6,600 nt of DNA, taken from contig RHAU01000031.1 in assembly GCA_010032125.1 (NCBI GenBank), forward strand, positions 1-6,600. The letters are read 5' to 3'. The notes beneath the pieces were generated by a model. That model was not told the origin of the DNA. It was given only the letters and a program-made list of their open reading frames with translations, and made no database searches. Below are positions 1 to 6,000 of the stretch, piece by piece. The first letter of the stretch is position 1. Every line of letters starts with the position of its first letter. This DNA comes from Actinomycetota bacterium (GTDB taxonomy: Bacteria > Actinomycetota > Actinomycetes > Nanopelagicales > Nanopelagicaceae). Made by a program: the position numbers and the translations under genes.

Positions 1-449
1 GCCAGAGTCAACAAACTCGCAACCCAGGCAACCATGCAATACGGACAGAGAGCGCCGATTTCAAAAGTTGTCTGATACGCGAGATAGTGGCTAAAACCAA
101 CTGCGAATATTGGACCAGGAACAAGCAATTGCCAGAAACGTTTCGGAAATTCAACGCCCATCAAGAGCGATACCGCGACGACAAGCATCATGGCAAAGGC
201 GGCAATTCCGATCAGAGAATTAGGAAAACCAAATACTTCCGCTTCTTGCGAGAGCATGACGCTCTTGCAATTCAAAACGGCGTTGATGTTGCACGATGGT
301 TTGTAATTTGAGTCTTTGAGAATTTTCAACTTATCTATGGTAAGGACAAAGGAGGCAAGAAATCCGGCAATTGCTGCAAGCAACAATGTAATCCCGGAAA
401 CCTTAGAATTTCGGGTTTCGCTGGCAAAAGTTGGCGTCGTATCGGTCAT
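1..449 (-). CDS. VKOR-family thiol-disulfide oxidoreductase, 3' end beyond the window
   Basis: Reading the minus strand from the ATG at 449-447 gives 149 codons without a stop, so the gene continues past position 1. The product is a multi-pass membrane protein of the vitamin K epoxide reductase family, which in bacteria reoxidises a DsbA-like partner using quinone and so drives disulfide formation outside the membrane. Visible signs are a hydrophobic segment at about 19-38, a loop cysteine pair C53 and C61 (CX7C, as in the mycobacterial and human enzymes), the motif GFPNSLIGIAAF (74-85), further membrane segments at about 78-97 and 107-125, and the redox motif CPYC at 135-138 opening the next helix. 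The start lies 23 bases after the P450 stop, so the two are probably co-transcribed. No clear ribosome binding site precedes it. A fused C-terminal thioredoxin-like domain, seen in some VKORs, cannot be excluded because the end is missing. Confidence 0.88.
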   Translation of the reverse strand, partial: MTDTTPTFASETRNSKVSGITLLLAAIAGFLASFVLTIDKLKILKDSNYKPSCNINAVLNCKSVMLSQEAEVFGFPNSLIGIAAFAMMLVVAVSLLMGVEFPKRFWQLLVPGPIFAVGFSHYLAYQTTFEIGALCPYCMVAWVASLLTL

Positions 450-472
450 GAGTGTTTCAAGTCTAACTTGAG

Positions 473-1885
473 TTACTTCCGAAGGCAGCGCATAGGAACG
501 CTTCCTTTTGGTCGATATGTAGCTCTTGGTTCTGCCTCAGGAAATTCGCGGAGTGTTGTCAGTTGCATTTGTCGAGCAATTTCGAGAATGATGATTCGAC
601 TCTCCAATATTGCGAATTGGTCACCAAGACATTTGCGACTTCCCGCACCAAAAGGAAAATAGGCGCCCCTGGGTAAGGTTTTCTCGAAATCCCCTCTCCA
701 CCGTTCCGGGTTAAAGCGATCGGGTTCTTCGAAATAGCGTGGATCTCTCTGTGTGACGAATTGGCTCACCAGAACATGTGCGCCCTTGGGTATCGCAACG
801 CCACCAAGAGTTACATCTTCGATTGCTCGACGTGGGGCCACCCAGACAGGGGGACAGAGTCGCAATACCTCATTGAAAATCGCACTAGTGAGAGGAGCGC
901 TAAAGAGTCGCAATGCAAAATCTTCTGCTGACACATTCGTTAAAACTTCCTCTGCTTCCGCTGCTAGAGCTGCCCAATATTGCGGATTTTCGCTGAGATA
1001 AGAAAAAGTCCAGGTAAGTACATTTGCAGTAGTTTCATGGCCGCTAAGAATCAATGTCAGCGTTTCGTCTGAGATTTCGCGCGCACTCAATCTCTCTCCA
1101 TCTGGCGTTGTCGCGTCAATCAATATTCCAAGCAGGTCGTCTCGTTTGATATTCAATCGGATACGTTGATCGACGATGCGCGAGGAAACATCATGTAATT
1201 CATTTGCGGCTTTTTCGAATTTTCGGAAATACGGGATTGGGGCATAATCGAAGCGATCAAGTCCTGGCAACATCGTTCGTTCGATTCGATCGATGGCAAT
1301 ATGCATTGCTCTTTGAACGCGTTCTGTGTCCTCACTGATATCAGAGCCGAAGAGGATGTCCGCAACTATGTCAAAAGTCAGCGACATCATCTGTGGTCCG
1401 ATAGCAACTACCTCGCCGTCTCGCCACGGTTCAATATGTTTGCGCGTTAGTCCAAGCATTGTCTGTGCGTAAGACGAGATTTTGGAAATGTGAAACGGTG
1501 ACTGCATGAGTCTGCGATGGCGCATATGGATCGGTTCTTCATTGGTAAGCAATCCTGTTCCCAAGACTTTTCTCATCCGCTCAAAACCGACGCCTTTAAT
1601 AAAACTATGTTGTTTACTCACCGTGACTTCATGGACCATCTCAGGGGCAAAAGCTCCGATAAAGAGTTGCCCGCCAAGAAAGAACGAGGCGCAATCCCCA
1701 AACTGATCTCGAGTTTTTCGAAGGAAACCAGGCGTGTCTTTTTGAAATCTGAAGGTCAGCAACGGGGAGCGCGGACCGGCTGGCAGATCGAGATTTTTCG
1801 TCGCCCGTCGCTTCAGGGCTTTGGGAATCGGGGCATAGTCACTAGGTCGCTCCATCCGAAAGGGAGGAATGTCGACGCGAGCCAT
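473..1885 (-). CDS. cytochrome P450 monooxygenase
   Basis: A complete 470-residue P450, a heme-thiolate monooxygenase that inserts one oxygen atom from O2 into an organic substrate using electrons from a separate redox partner. All hallmarks are present: a C-helix H120xxxR124 that contacts heme propionate, the I-helix oxygen-activation motif SGHETT (281-286), the K-helix E339-x-x-R342, the PERF-like segment FNPERW (391-396), and the heme loop FGAGSRKCLG (412-421) with the iron ligand Cys419. No signal peptide or membrane anchor is visible, so it should be cytosolic. The length is slightly above typical bacterial P450s (about 400-450), and no reductase domain is fused. The general look resembles bacterial terpenoid or fatty-acid hydroxylases, but the substrate cannot be named. 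The ATG at 1885 was chosen because the frame has no better start before an upstream stop. An internal ATG at residue 11 is possible. Neither has a good ribosome binding site. It is divergent from recA and likely leads an operon with VKOR. Confidence 0.95.
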   Translation of the reverse strand: MARVDIPPFRMERPSDYAPIPKALKRRATKNLDLPAGPRSPLLTFRFQKDTPGFLRKTRDQFGDCASFFLGGQLFIGAFAPEMVHEVTVSKQHSFIKGVGFERMRKVLGTGLLTNEEPIHMRHRRLMQSPFHISKISSYAQTMLGLTRKHIEPWRDGEVVAIGPQMMSLTFDIVADILFGSDISEDTERVQRAMHIAIDRIERTMLPGLDRFDYAPIPYFRKFEKAANELHDVSSRIVDQRIRLNIKRDDLLGILIDATTPDGERLSAREISDETLTLILSGHETTANVLTWTFSYLSENPQYWAALAAEAEEVLTNVSAEDFALRLFSAPLTSAIFNEVLRLCPPVWVAPRRAIEDVTLGGVAIPKGAHVLVSQFVTQRDPRYFEEPDRFNPERWRGDFEKTLPRGAYFPFGAGSRKCLGDQFAILESRIIILEIARQMQLTTLREFPEAEPRATYRPKGSVPMRCLRK

Positions 1886-1918
1886 GGATAGACGGTAGGG
1901 ATGGCGTGTCCAAGAGTC

Positions 1919-1924
1919 ATTAGA
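1919..1924 (-). promoter_or_regulatory. possible -10 box of the P450-VKOR transcript
   Basis: On the minus strand these bases read TCTAAT, five of six matches to TATAAT. Transcription would start near 1912 and leave a leader of about 26 bases before the P450 ATG. No convincing -35 hexamer lies 16-18 bases upstream (GCGAAT occupies that position), so this is a weak call. The box overlaps the left arm of the LexA operator. Confidence 0.3.
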
Positions 1925-1935
1925 ACAAATGTTCG
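1922..1935. promoter_or_regulatory. LexA operator (SOS box)
   Basis: The sequence AGAACAAATGTTCG matches 13 of 14 positions of the Gram-positive/actinobacterial SOS box CGAACRNRYGTTYG. Only the first base differs. The core is an inverted repeat with arms GAACA and TGTTC around AA. It sits about 140 bases before the recA start and just upstream of a good -10 box, the expected place for LexA to block recA transcription. When RecA filaments form on single-stranded DNA, LexA cleaves itself and the block is lifted. That LexA acts here is inferred, since lexA itself is not in the window. Confidence 0.85.
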
Positions 1936-1937
1936 GG

Positions 1938-1943
1938 TAGAAT
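1938..1943 (+). promoter_or_regulatory. -10 box of the recA promoter
   Basis: TAGAAT matches TATAAT at five of six positions and lies two bases after the SOS box, which would therefore occupy the spacer between -35 and -10. The -35 region around 1914-1920 is poor (AGTCAT at a 17-base spacing), as is common for damage-inducible actinobacterial promoters. The predicted transcript start is near 1950, leaving a leader of about 124 bases before recA. Confidence 0.55.
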
Positions 1944-1950
1944 TCGCTTC

Positions 1951-1967
1951 AACGGCGCAGAGCCGTT
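1951..1967 (+). other. hairpin at the start of the recA leader
   Basis: A perfect inverted repeat, AACGGC and GCCGTT, encloses a five-base loop GCAGA. It begins almost exactly at the predicted transcript start, so the mRNA may open with a stem-loop. A role in protecting the transcript 5' end, or in binding a protein as DNA, is a guess. No U-run follows, so it is not an intrinsic terminator. Confidence 0.45.
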
Positions 1968-2058
1968 ATGCCCAACCAGAGCGGTTCCACATTTCCGCCA
2001 GCCCCAAGGTCTGGCCGTCAGTGGTCTTCCGTACCTTCTGGACCAACCTAACGAGTAG

Positions 2059-2065
2059 AGAAAGG
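2059..2065 (+). promoter_or_regulatory. ribosome binding site of recA
   Basis: AGAAAGG is a good Shine-Dalgarno match, eight bases before the GTG at 2074. It decides the start: a GTG rather than an ATG, since the next in-frame methionine is residue 40, inside the conserved fold. Confidence 0.75.
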
Positions 2066-2073
2066 CAAGAGAA

Positions 2074-3156
2074 GTGGCAAAAGAAAAAGAACCACTTGAT
2101 GAAAAACGTCCGACAGCAGAGAAACAAAAAGCCCTAGACACCGCGCTTGCCCAGATCGAGCGTCAGTTTGGTAAGGGCTCTGTCATCAAGATGAGCGAGA
2201 AAACATCGACTCCGATTGAAGTAATTCCAACAGGCTCCATCGCCCTTGATATGGCGCTTGGAATCGGCGGATTACCTCGAGGTCGCATCATCGAGATTTT
2301 TGGACCGGAATCCTCCGGTAAGACCACCCTCACACTGCATGCAATTGCAAATGCCCAGAAAGCCGGTGGCATCGCTGCATTTATCGATGCAGAACATGCA
2401 TTTGATGCCGAGTACGCAAAGAAGCTGGGCGTTGATATCGATGCGCTCCTTGTCTCCCAACCAGATACTGGTGAACAAGCACTAGAGATTATGGATATGT
2501 TGGTTCGATCCGGCGCTCTAGATTTAATCGTTGTCGACTCTGTTGCAGCTCTTGTTCCACGCGCTGAAATCGAAGGCGAAATGGGAGATTCTCATATGGG
2601 TCTTCAAGCGCGATTGATGTCCCAAGCGCTCCGAAAAATCACTGGTGCGCTAAGTCAATCAAAGACCACCGCAATCTTTATCAACCAATTGCGCGACAAG
2701 ATTGGCGTCTTCTTCGGTTCCCCTGAGACAACAACAGGTGGAAAAGCGCTGAAGTTCTATGCATCTGTCCGCATGGATATTCGACGTATTGAGACTTTGA
2801 AAGATGGACAAGAAGCGGTGGGTAACCGTACTCGCGTCAAAGTTGTGAAAAATAAGGTTGCTCCGCCATTTAAGCAGGCAGAGTTCGACATCCTCTACGG
2901 TGTTGGAATCTCCCGCGAAGGAAGCCTTCTTGATCTCGGCGTAGACCTTGGAATCGTCAAGAAATCTGGCGCATGGTTTACCTACGAAGGTGACCAACTT
3001 GGCCAAGGAAAAGAGAACTCACGCCAATTCCTTATCGATAACCCCGATCTCGCCAATGAGATTGAGGCGAAGATTCGTGGACATTTTGCAACCGCTGATA
3101 TCGATCCAGCACTTGTAGCTGCAATCGATGAAGCTGCTGCTGATGTCGAGTTCTAA
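2074..3156 (+). CDS. recA: recombinase RecA
   Basis: A full-length RecA of 360 residues. It forms ATP-dependent filaments on single-stranded DNA, catalyses homologous pairing and strand exchange, and triggers LexA self-cleavage. The N-terminal helix region ALAQIERQFGKGSV (24-37) is followed by Walker A GPESSGKTT (77-85), catalytic Glu107 in DAEHAFD, Walker B LIVVDS (151-156), the DNA-binding loop 1 region near EGEMGDSHMG (167-176), and loop 2 from Q205 through FGSPETTTGG (214-223). The C-terminus is short and acidic, as in the family. No intein interrupts it, unlike in Mycobacterium tuberculosis. The N-terminus is about 10 residues longer and more charged than in E. coli. The start is GTG with the Shine-Dalgarno sequence at 2059-2065. 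The upstream SOS box implies damage induction. recX overlaps its 3' end. Confidence 0.99.
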   Translation: MAKEKEPLDEKRPTAEKQKALDTALAQIERQFGKGSVIKMSEKTSTPIEVIPTGSIALDMALGIGGLPRGRIIEIFGPESSGKTTLTLHAIANAQKAGGIAAFIDAEHAFDAEYAKKLGVDIDALLVSQPDTGEQALEIMDMLVRSGALDLIVVDSVAALVPRAEIEGEMGDSHMGLQARLMSQALRKITGALSQSKTTAIFINQLRDKIGVFFGSPETTTGGKALKFYASVRMDIRRIETLKDGQEAVGNRTRVKVVKNKVAPPFKQAEFDILYGVGISREGSLLDLGVDLGIVKKSGAWFTYEGDQLGQGKENSRQFLIDNPDLANEIEAKIRGHFATADIDPALVAAIDEAAADVEF

Positions 3157-3646
3157 TACCGCTGTAGAAGAAGTAGAGAGCGACCCCTACCAAGTAGCCC
3201 AGACCATTGCGCTTCTAGCCCTTGGTCGAAGAGCGAAAAGTAGGGGAGAGCTCGCTACTCTTCTCAAGAAGCGCGGCATTGATGAAGAAGTTTCTACAAC
3301 AGTGCTCCAGAAACTCGAACAGCAAGGCTTTGTCAACGATTACGAATTTGCCCGCTATTGGAGCGAATCTCGACAACGGACAAAGAAAGTTTCGAGACGA
3401 ATCATTATTGGAGAACTTCGCGCCAAGGGGATTAGCGATGAGATTATCGAATGGGTGACCAGCGATATCTCTGATGATGATGAATTTACCAACGCGATGC
3501 GCTTTGCAGAGCGAAAAGTAAATTCACTTCGTCGCCTAGAGCCCGAGGTCGCCTATCGACGATTACATGGCGCTCTCTCGCGGCGTGGTTTCTCAGGTAA
3601 CGTCGTATCTCGAGTTCTGGCAGAGTTAGGAATCGCGCGCTCGTAA
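3143..3646 (+). CDS. recX: RecA regulator RecX
   Basis: A small helical protein of 167 residues that binds RecA filaments and restrains their growth and ATPase activity. It is recognised by its place directly after recA and by RecX-type helical repeats: RRAKSRGELATLLKKRGI with LEQQGFVNDYEFARYW, then RRIIIGELRAKGIS, and a C-terminal LHGALSRRGFS. Conserved sequence begins at about DPYQVAQ, so the exact start is open. The ATG at 3143 (overlapping recA by 14 bases) was preferred because it lies close to the recA stop, which suits translational coupling. An in-frame ATG at 3128 would add five residues (MKLLL) and a 29-base overlap. Neither has a Shine-Dalgarno site. It reads in a different frame from recA and should be co-transcribed and damage-induced with it. 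Confidence 0.93.
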   Translation: MSSSNTAVEEVESDPYQVAQTIALLALGRRAKSRGELATLLKKRGIDEEVSTTVLQKLEQQGFVNDYEFARYWSESRQRTKKVSRRIIIGELRAKGISDEIIEWVTSDISDDDEFTNAMRFAERKVNSLRRLEPEVAYRRLHGALSRRGFSGNVVSRVLAELGIARS

Positions 3647-3667
3647 CGCTCGGTACCATCTGCGGAT

Positions 3668-5098
3668 ATGAGCCCAATCCGTACCTACTCAATCCAAACT
3701 TTGGGCTGCCAGATGAATGTCCACGATTCTGAGCGGATCGCCGGCTCTCTCGACGCCGCTGGTTATTTGCCGGCACCTGAAGGTCAAGATCCAGATCTCA
3801 TCGTCTTTAATACCTGCGCTGTCCGAGAAAATGCAGATAACAAGCTCTACGGTCATTTAAGTTTTCTCGCACCTGCCAAGCGCGCCAATCCCTCCCTTCA
3901 AATTGCAATCGGGGGATGCCTTGCCCAGAAAGATCAGGGCGAGATTCTTAAGCGCGCTCCTTATGTCGATGTGGTCTTTGGTACTCATAACGTGGGATCT
4001 CTTCCAGCGCTTTTAGAGCGCGCCCGCATTGAAAATGAGGCGCAGATTGAGATTAAGGAAGCGCTCGAACACTTCCCATCAACACTTCCGGCACGTCGGC
4101 ATTCGGCGTTTTCTGCATGGGTCTCAATCTCCGTCGGGTGTAATAACACGTGCACTTTTTGTATCGTCCCCGCTCTTCGAGGGCGAGAGCGAGATCGCGA
4201 ACCAAGTGAGATTATCGACGAAGTTCGCGCACTTGTTTCTGAAGGAGTCAACGAGATAACACTTCTGGGTCAGAATGTGAATGCTTATGGCGTTGACTTC
4301 GGCGACCGCCAAGCCTTTGCAAAACTTCTTCGCGAATGTGGAAAAGTTGAAGGGCTAGATCGGGTCCGATTCATGTCGCCTCATCCCCGAGATTTCACTG
4401 ATGATGTAATTGAAGCGATGGCGGAAACAGAGAATGTGATGCCCCATTTGCATATGCCTCTGCAATCCGGCTCGGACCGAATCTTGCAGGCAATGCGCCG
4501 CTCTTATCGAATCGATAGATATCGCGGAATTATCGAAAAAGTGCGCTCAGCCATGCCACAAGCGACAATAACTACGGACATCATCGTCGGCTTTCCAGGG
4601 GAGAGTGAGGATGATTTCCAAGCAACTCTTGATATCACCCGCGAACTTCGATTCCTTGCGACATATTCATTTCAATACAGCAAGAGACCTGGAACGCCCG
4701 CAGCTGAGATGGAAAATCAGATTCCAGAAACGGTAATAAAAGAGCGCTATTCGCGCCTCCACGAACATCTCAACGCAGTCTCTCTCTCGGTAAACGAGGA
4801 GATCGTCGGTCAGGAGCGCGAAGTTTTAGTCGCTGATATCGAAGGCAATCGCGGGAGTGGCAAGAGCGAAGATTTCAGGCTGGTCCATTTCGATGCAGGA
4901 AGTTGCGATGCTCGTCCCGGAGATCTCATACGCGTACGCATCGATGCCGCAAAACCTCACTTCATCTTTGCGAACTCTGCGCCCATCTCCGTCACGAGGA
5001 CACGTGGAGGAGATGCATTTGAATCGCGTAAGCGTCAGGCAGAGAGCACCGGAGTGATGCTGGGGATGCCCACGCTTAAGAGCGTTCTCATTTCATGA
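3668..5098 (+). CDS. miaB: tRNA-2-methylthio-N6-dimethylallyladenosine synthase MiaB
   Basis: A radical-SAM methylthiotransferase of 476 residues that adds the 2-methylthio group to i6A37 next to the anticodon of tRNAs reading UNN codons, giving ms2i6A. The N-terminal UPF0004 domain has its auxiliary cluster ligands C14 (TLGCQMN), C50 (NTCAVRE) and C84 (GGCLAQ). The radical-SAM cluster motif is CNNTCTFC (C158, C162, C165). A SAM-region motif, GQNVNAYG, and the LPLQSG-type segment MPLQSGSD follow. A TRAM RNA-binding domain covers about 375-438, and an actinobacterial tail (RTRGGDA, GVMLGMP) ends the protein. The start is supported by the usual distance to the first cysteine. The gap after recX is 21 bases, with no terminator and only a poor ribosome binding site, so it may rely on readthrough from recA-recX. 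The stop overlaps the miaA start. Confidence 0.98.
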   Translation: MSPIRTYSIQTLGCQMNVHDSERIAGSLDAAGYLPAPEGQDPDLIVFNTCAVRENADNKLYGHLSFLAPAKRANPSLQIAIGGCLAQKDQGEILKRAPYVDVVFGTHNVGSLPALLERARIENEAQIEIKEALEHFPSTLPARRHSAFSAWVSISVGCNNTCTFCIVPALRGRERDREPSEIIDEVRALVSEGVNEITLLGQNVNAYGVDFGDRQAFAKLLRECGKVEGLDRVRFMSPHPRDFTDDVIEAMAETENVMPHLHMPLQSGSDRILQAMRRSYRIDRYRGIIEKVRSAMPQATITTDIIVGFPGESEDDFQATLDITRELRFLATYSFQYSKRPGTPAAEMENQIPETVIKERYSRLHEHLNAVSLSVNEEIVGQEREVLVADIEGNRGSGKSEDFRLVHFDAGSCDARPGDLIRVRIDAAKPHFIFANSAPISVTRTRGGDAFESRKRQAESTGVMLGMPTLKSVLIS

Positions 5099-6000
5099 CG
5101 CTCTTTGTCATCGTCGGAGCAACAGCAACAGGTAAGAGTGAGCTGGCGTTAGATATTGCGGAACGAATCGATGGAGAGATCATCAACGCCGATTCAATGC
5201 AGCTCTACCGAGGCATGGATATCGGTACTGCAAAACTCAGCCCTGGCGAACGTCGGGGGATTACTCATCACCTCATCGACACTCTCAACGTTAATGAAGA
5301 ATCTTCGGTCGCTGCATACCAAGAGAGCGCTCGCTCCATCATTGATCGACTGATTTCGGAAGGCAAAAGTGTCGTTGTTGTCGGGGGAACGGGTTTATAT
5401 ATCAAGGCAATCCTTGATGACTTGAATTTTCCGGAGACAAACCCGGAGGTGCGAAAACGGATCTCTGACGAAGCAGAGCGTCTCGGCGCTGAGATCATGC
5501 ACCAACGCCTCTCCAAACTCGATCCTGCTGCTGCCGTCGCAATACCCAAAGAAAATGTTCGTCGCGTCGTGCGCGCTCTTGAGGTCATCGAAATCACCGG
5601 TCGCCCTTTTACTGCTCATCTTCCACGTGCGAGTGAATCTCGGTATCCCAGTGCGCGACAGATTGGATTGGTGATGAATCGCGAGAATCTTCGGGAGCGA
5701 ATCGATCGTCGAGTTGATCACATGTGGGAGCGAGGCTTAGTTGATGAGGTTAAAGCCCTTATTCCACAAGGCATTCGCGAGGGCAAGACCGCGCAAGCCG
5801 CGCTCGGTTATTCGCAGATTCTCACCTTTCTTGATGGCGAGATCGCAGAAGGTGAGGCGAAAGAAGAGACGAAGCGCGCAACCCGCCAATATGCCCGTCG
5901 ACAAGAGACATGGTTTTCGCGTGATGAACGTATTCAATGGGTGAAGCCGGAAAAGAATCTCGCCTCGACAATCCTCTCAACTACGATGGGTAGTTCATGA
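5095..6000 (+). CDS. miaA: tRNA dimethylallyltransferase MiaA
   Basis: A 301-residue enzyme that transfers the dimethylallyl group from DMAPP to N6 of A37 in tRNA, making the i6A that MiaB then methylthiolates. Visible motifs are the P-loop GATATGKS (8-15), the catalytic Asp33 in NADSMQLYRGMDIGTAK (31-47), GGTGLYI (97-103) with the conserved Thr99, and the family end motif KRATRQYARRQETWF (260-274). The second P-loop position is Ala instead of the usual Pro, a mild variation. The ATG shares bases with the miaB stop (ATGA at 5095-5098), pointing to translational coupling, and its own stop overlaps dapF in the same way. The usual length is about 300 residues, so it is complete. Confidence 0.98.
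   Translation: MTLFVIVGATATGKSELALDIAERIDGEIINADSMQLYRGMDIGTAKLSPGERRGITHHLIDTLNVNEESSVAAYQESARSIIDRLISEGKSVVVVGGTGLYIKAILDDLNFPETNPEVRKRISDEAERLGAEIMHQRLSKLDPAAAVAIPKENVRRVVRALEVIEITGRPFTAHLPRASESRYPSARQIGLVMNRENLRERIDRRVDHMWERGLVDEVKALIPQGIREGKTAQAALGYSQILTFLDGEIAEGEAKEETKRATRQYARRQETWFSRDERIQWVKPEKNLASTILSTTMGSS

Noticed and set aside
87..311. 74-codon plus-strand ORF
   Set aside because: It is a shadow of the VKOR gene, whose minus-strand frame carries the paired cysteines and membrane helices.
457..471. Inverted repeat TCAAG-TCTAA-CTTGA between P450 and VKOR, as a terminator or operator
   Set aside because: The stem is only five base pairs, AT-rich, with no U-run on either strand. It is likely chance.
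1517..1891. 124-codon plus-strand ORF opposite the P450 N-terminus
   Set aside because: It is antisense to a P450 with all its motifs and its translation shows no domain.
1864..1898. GGGAGG followed by a plus-strand ATG at 1869 and a 9-codon ORF (MSTRAMDRR)
   Set aside because: The Shine-Dalgarno-like run is only one base from the ATG and lies inside the P450 gene on the other strand. There is no sign of a real leader peptide.
1901..2137. 78-codon plus-strand ORF covering the recA control region
   Set aside because: It runs through the SOS box, promoter and recA start in another frame, its product is low in complexity and unlike any known family, and a small DUF3046-type gene often found before recA is not recognisable.
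2659..3006. 115-codon minus-strand ORF inside recA
   Set aside because: It is antisense to the highly conserved RecA core. Long shadow frames are expected there.
2074..3156. Intein in recA
   Set aside because: The RecA frame is continuous at normal length with all motifs adjacent, so no insertion is present.
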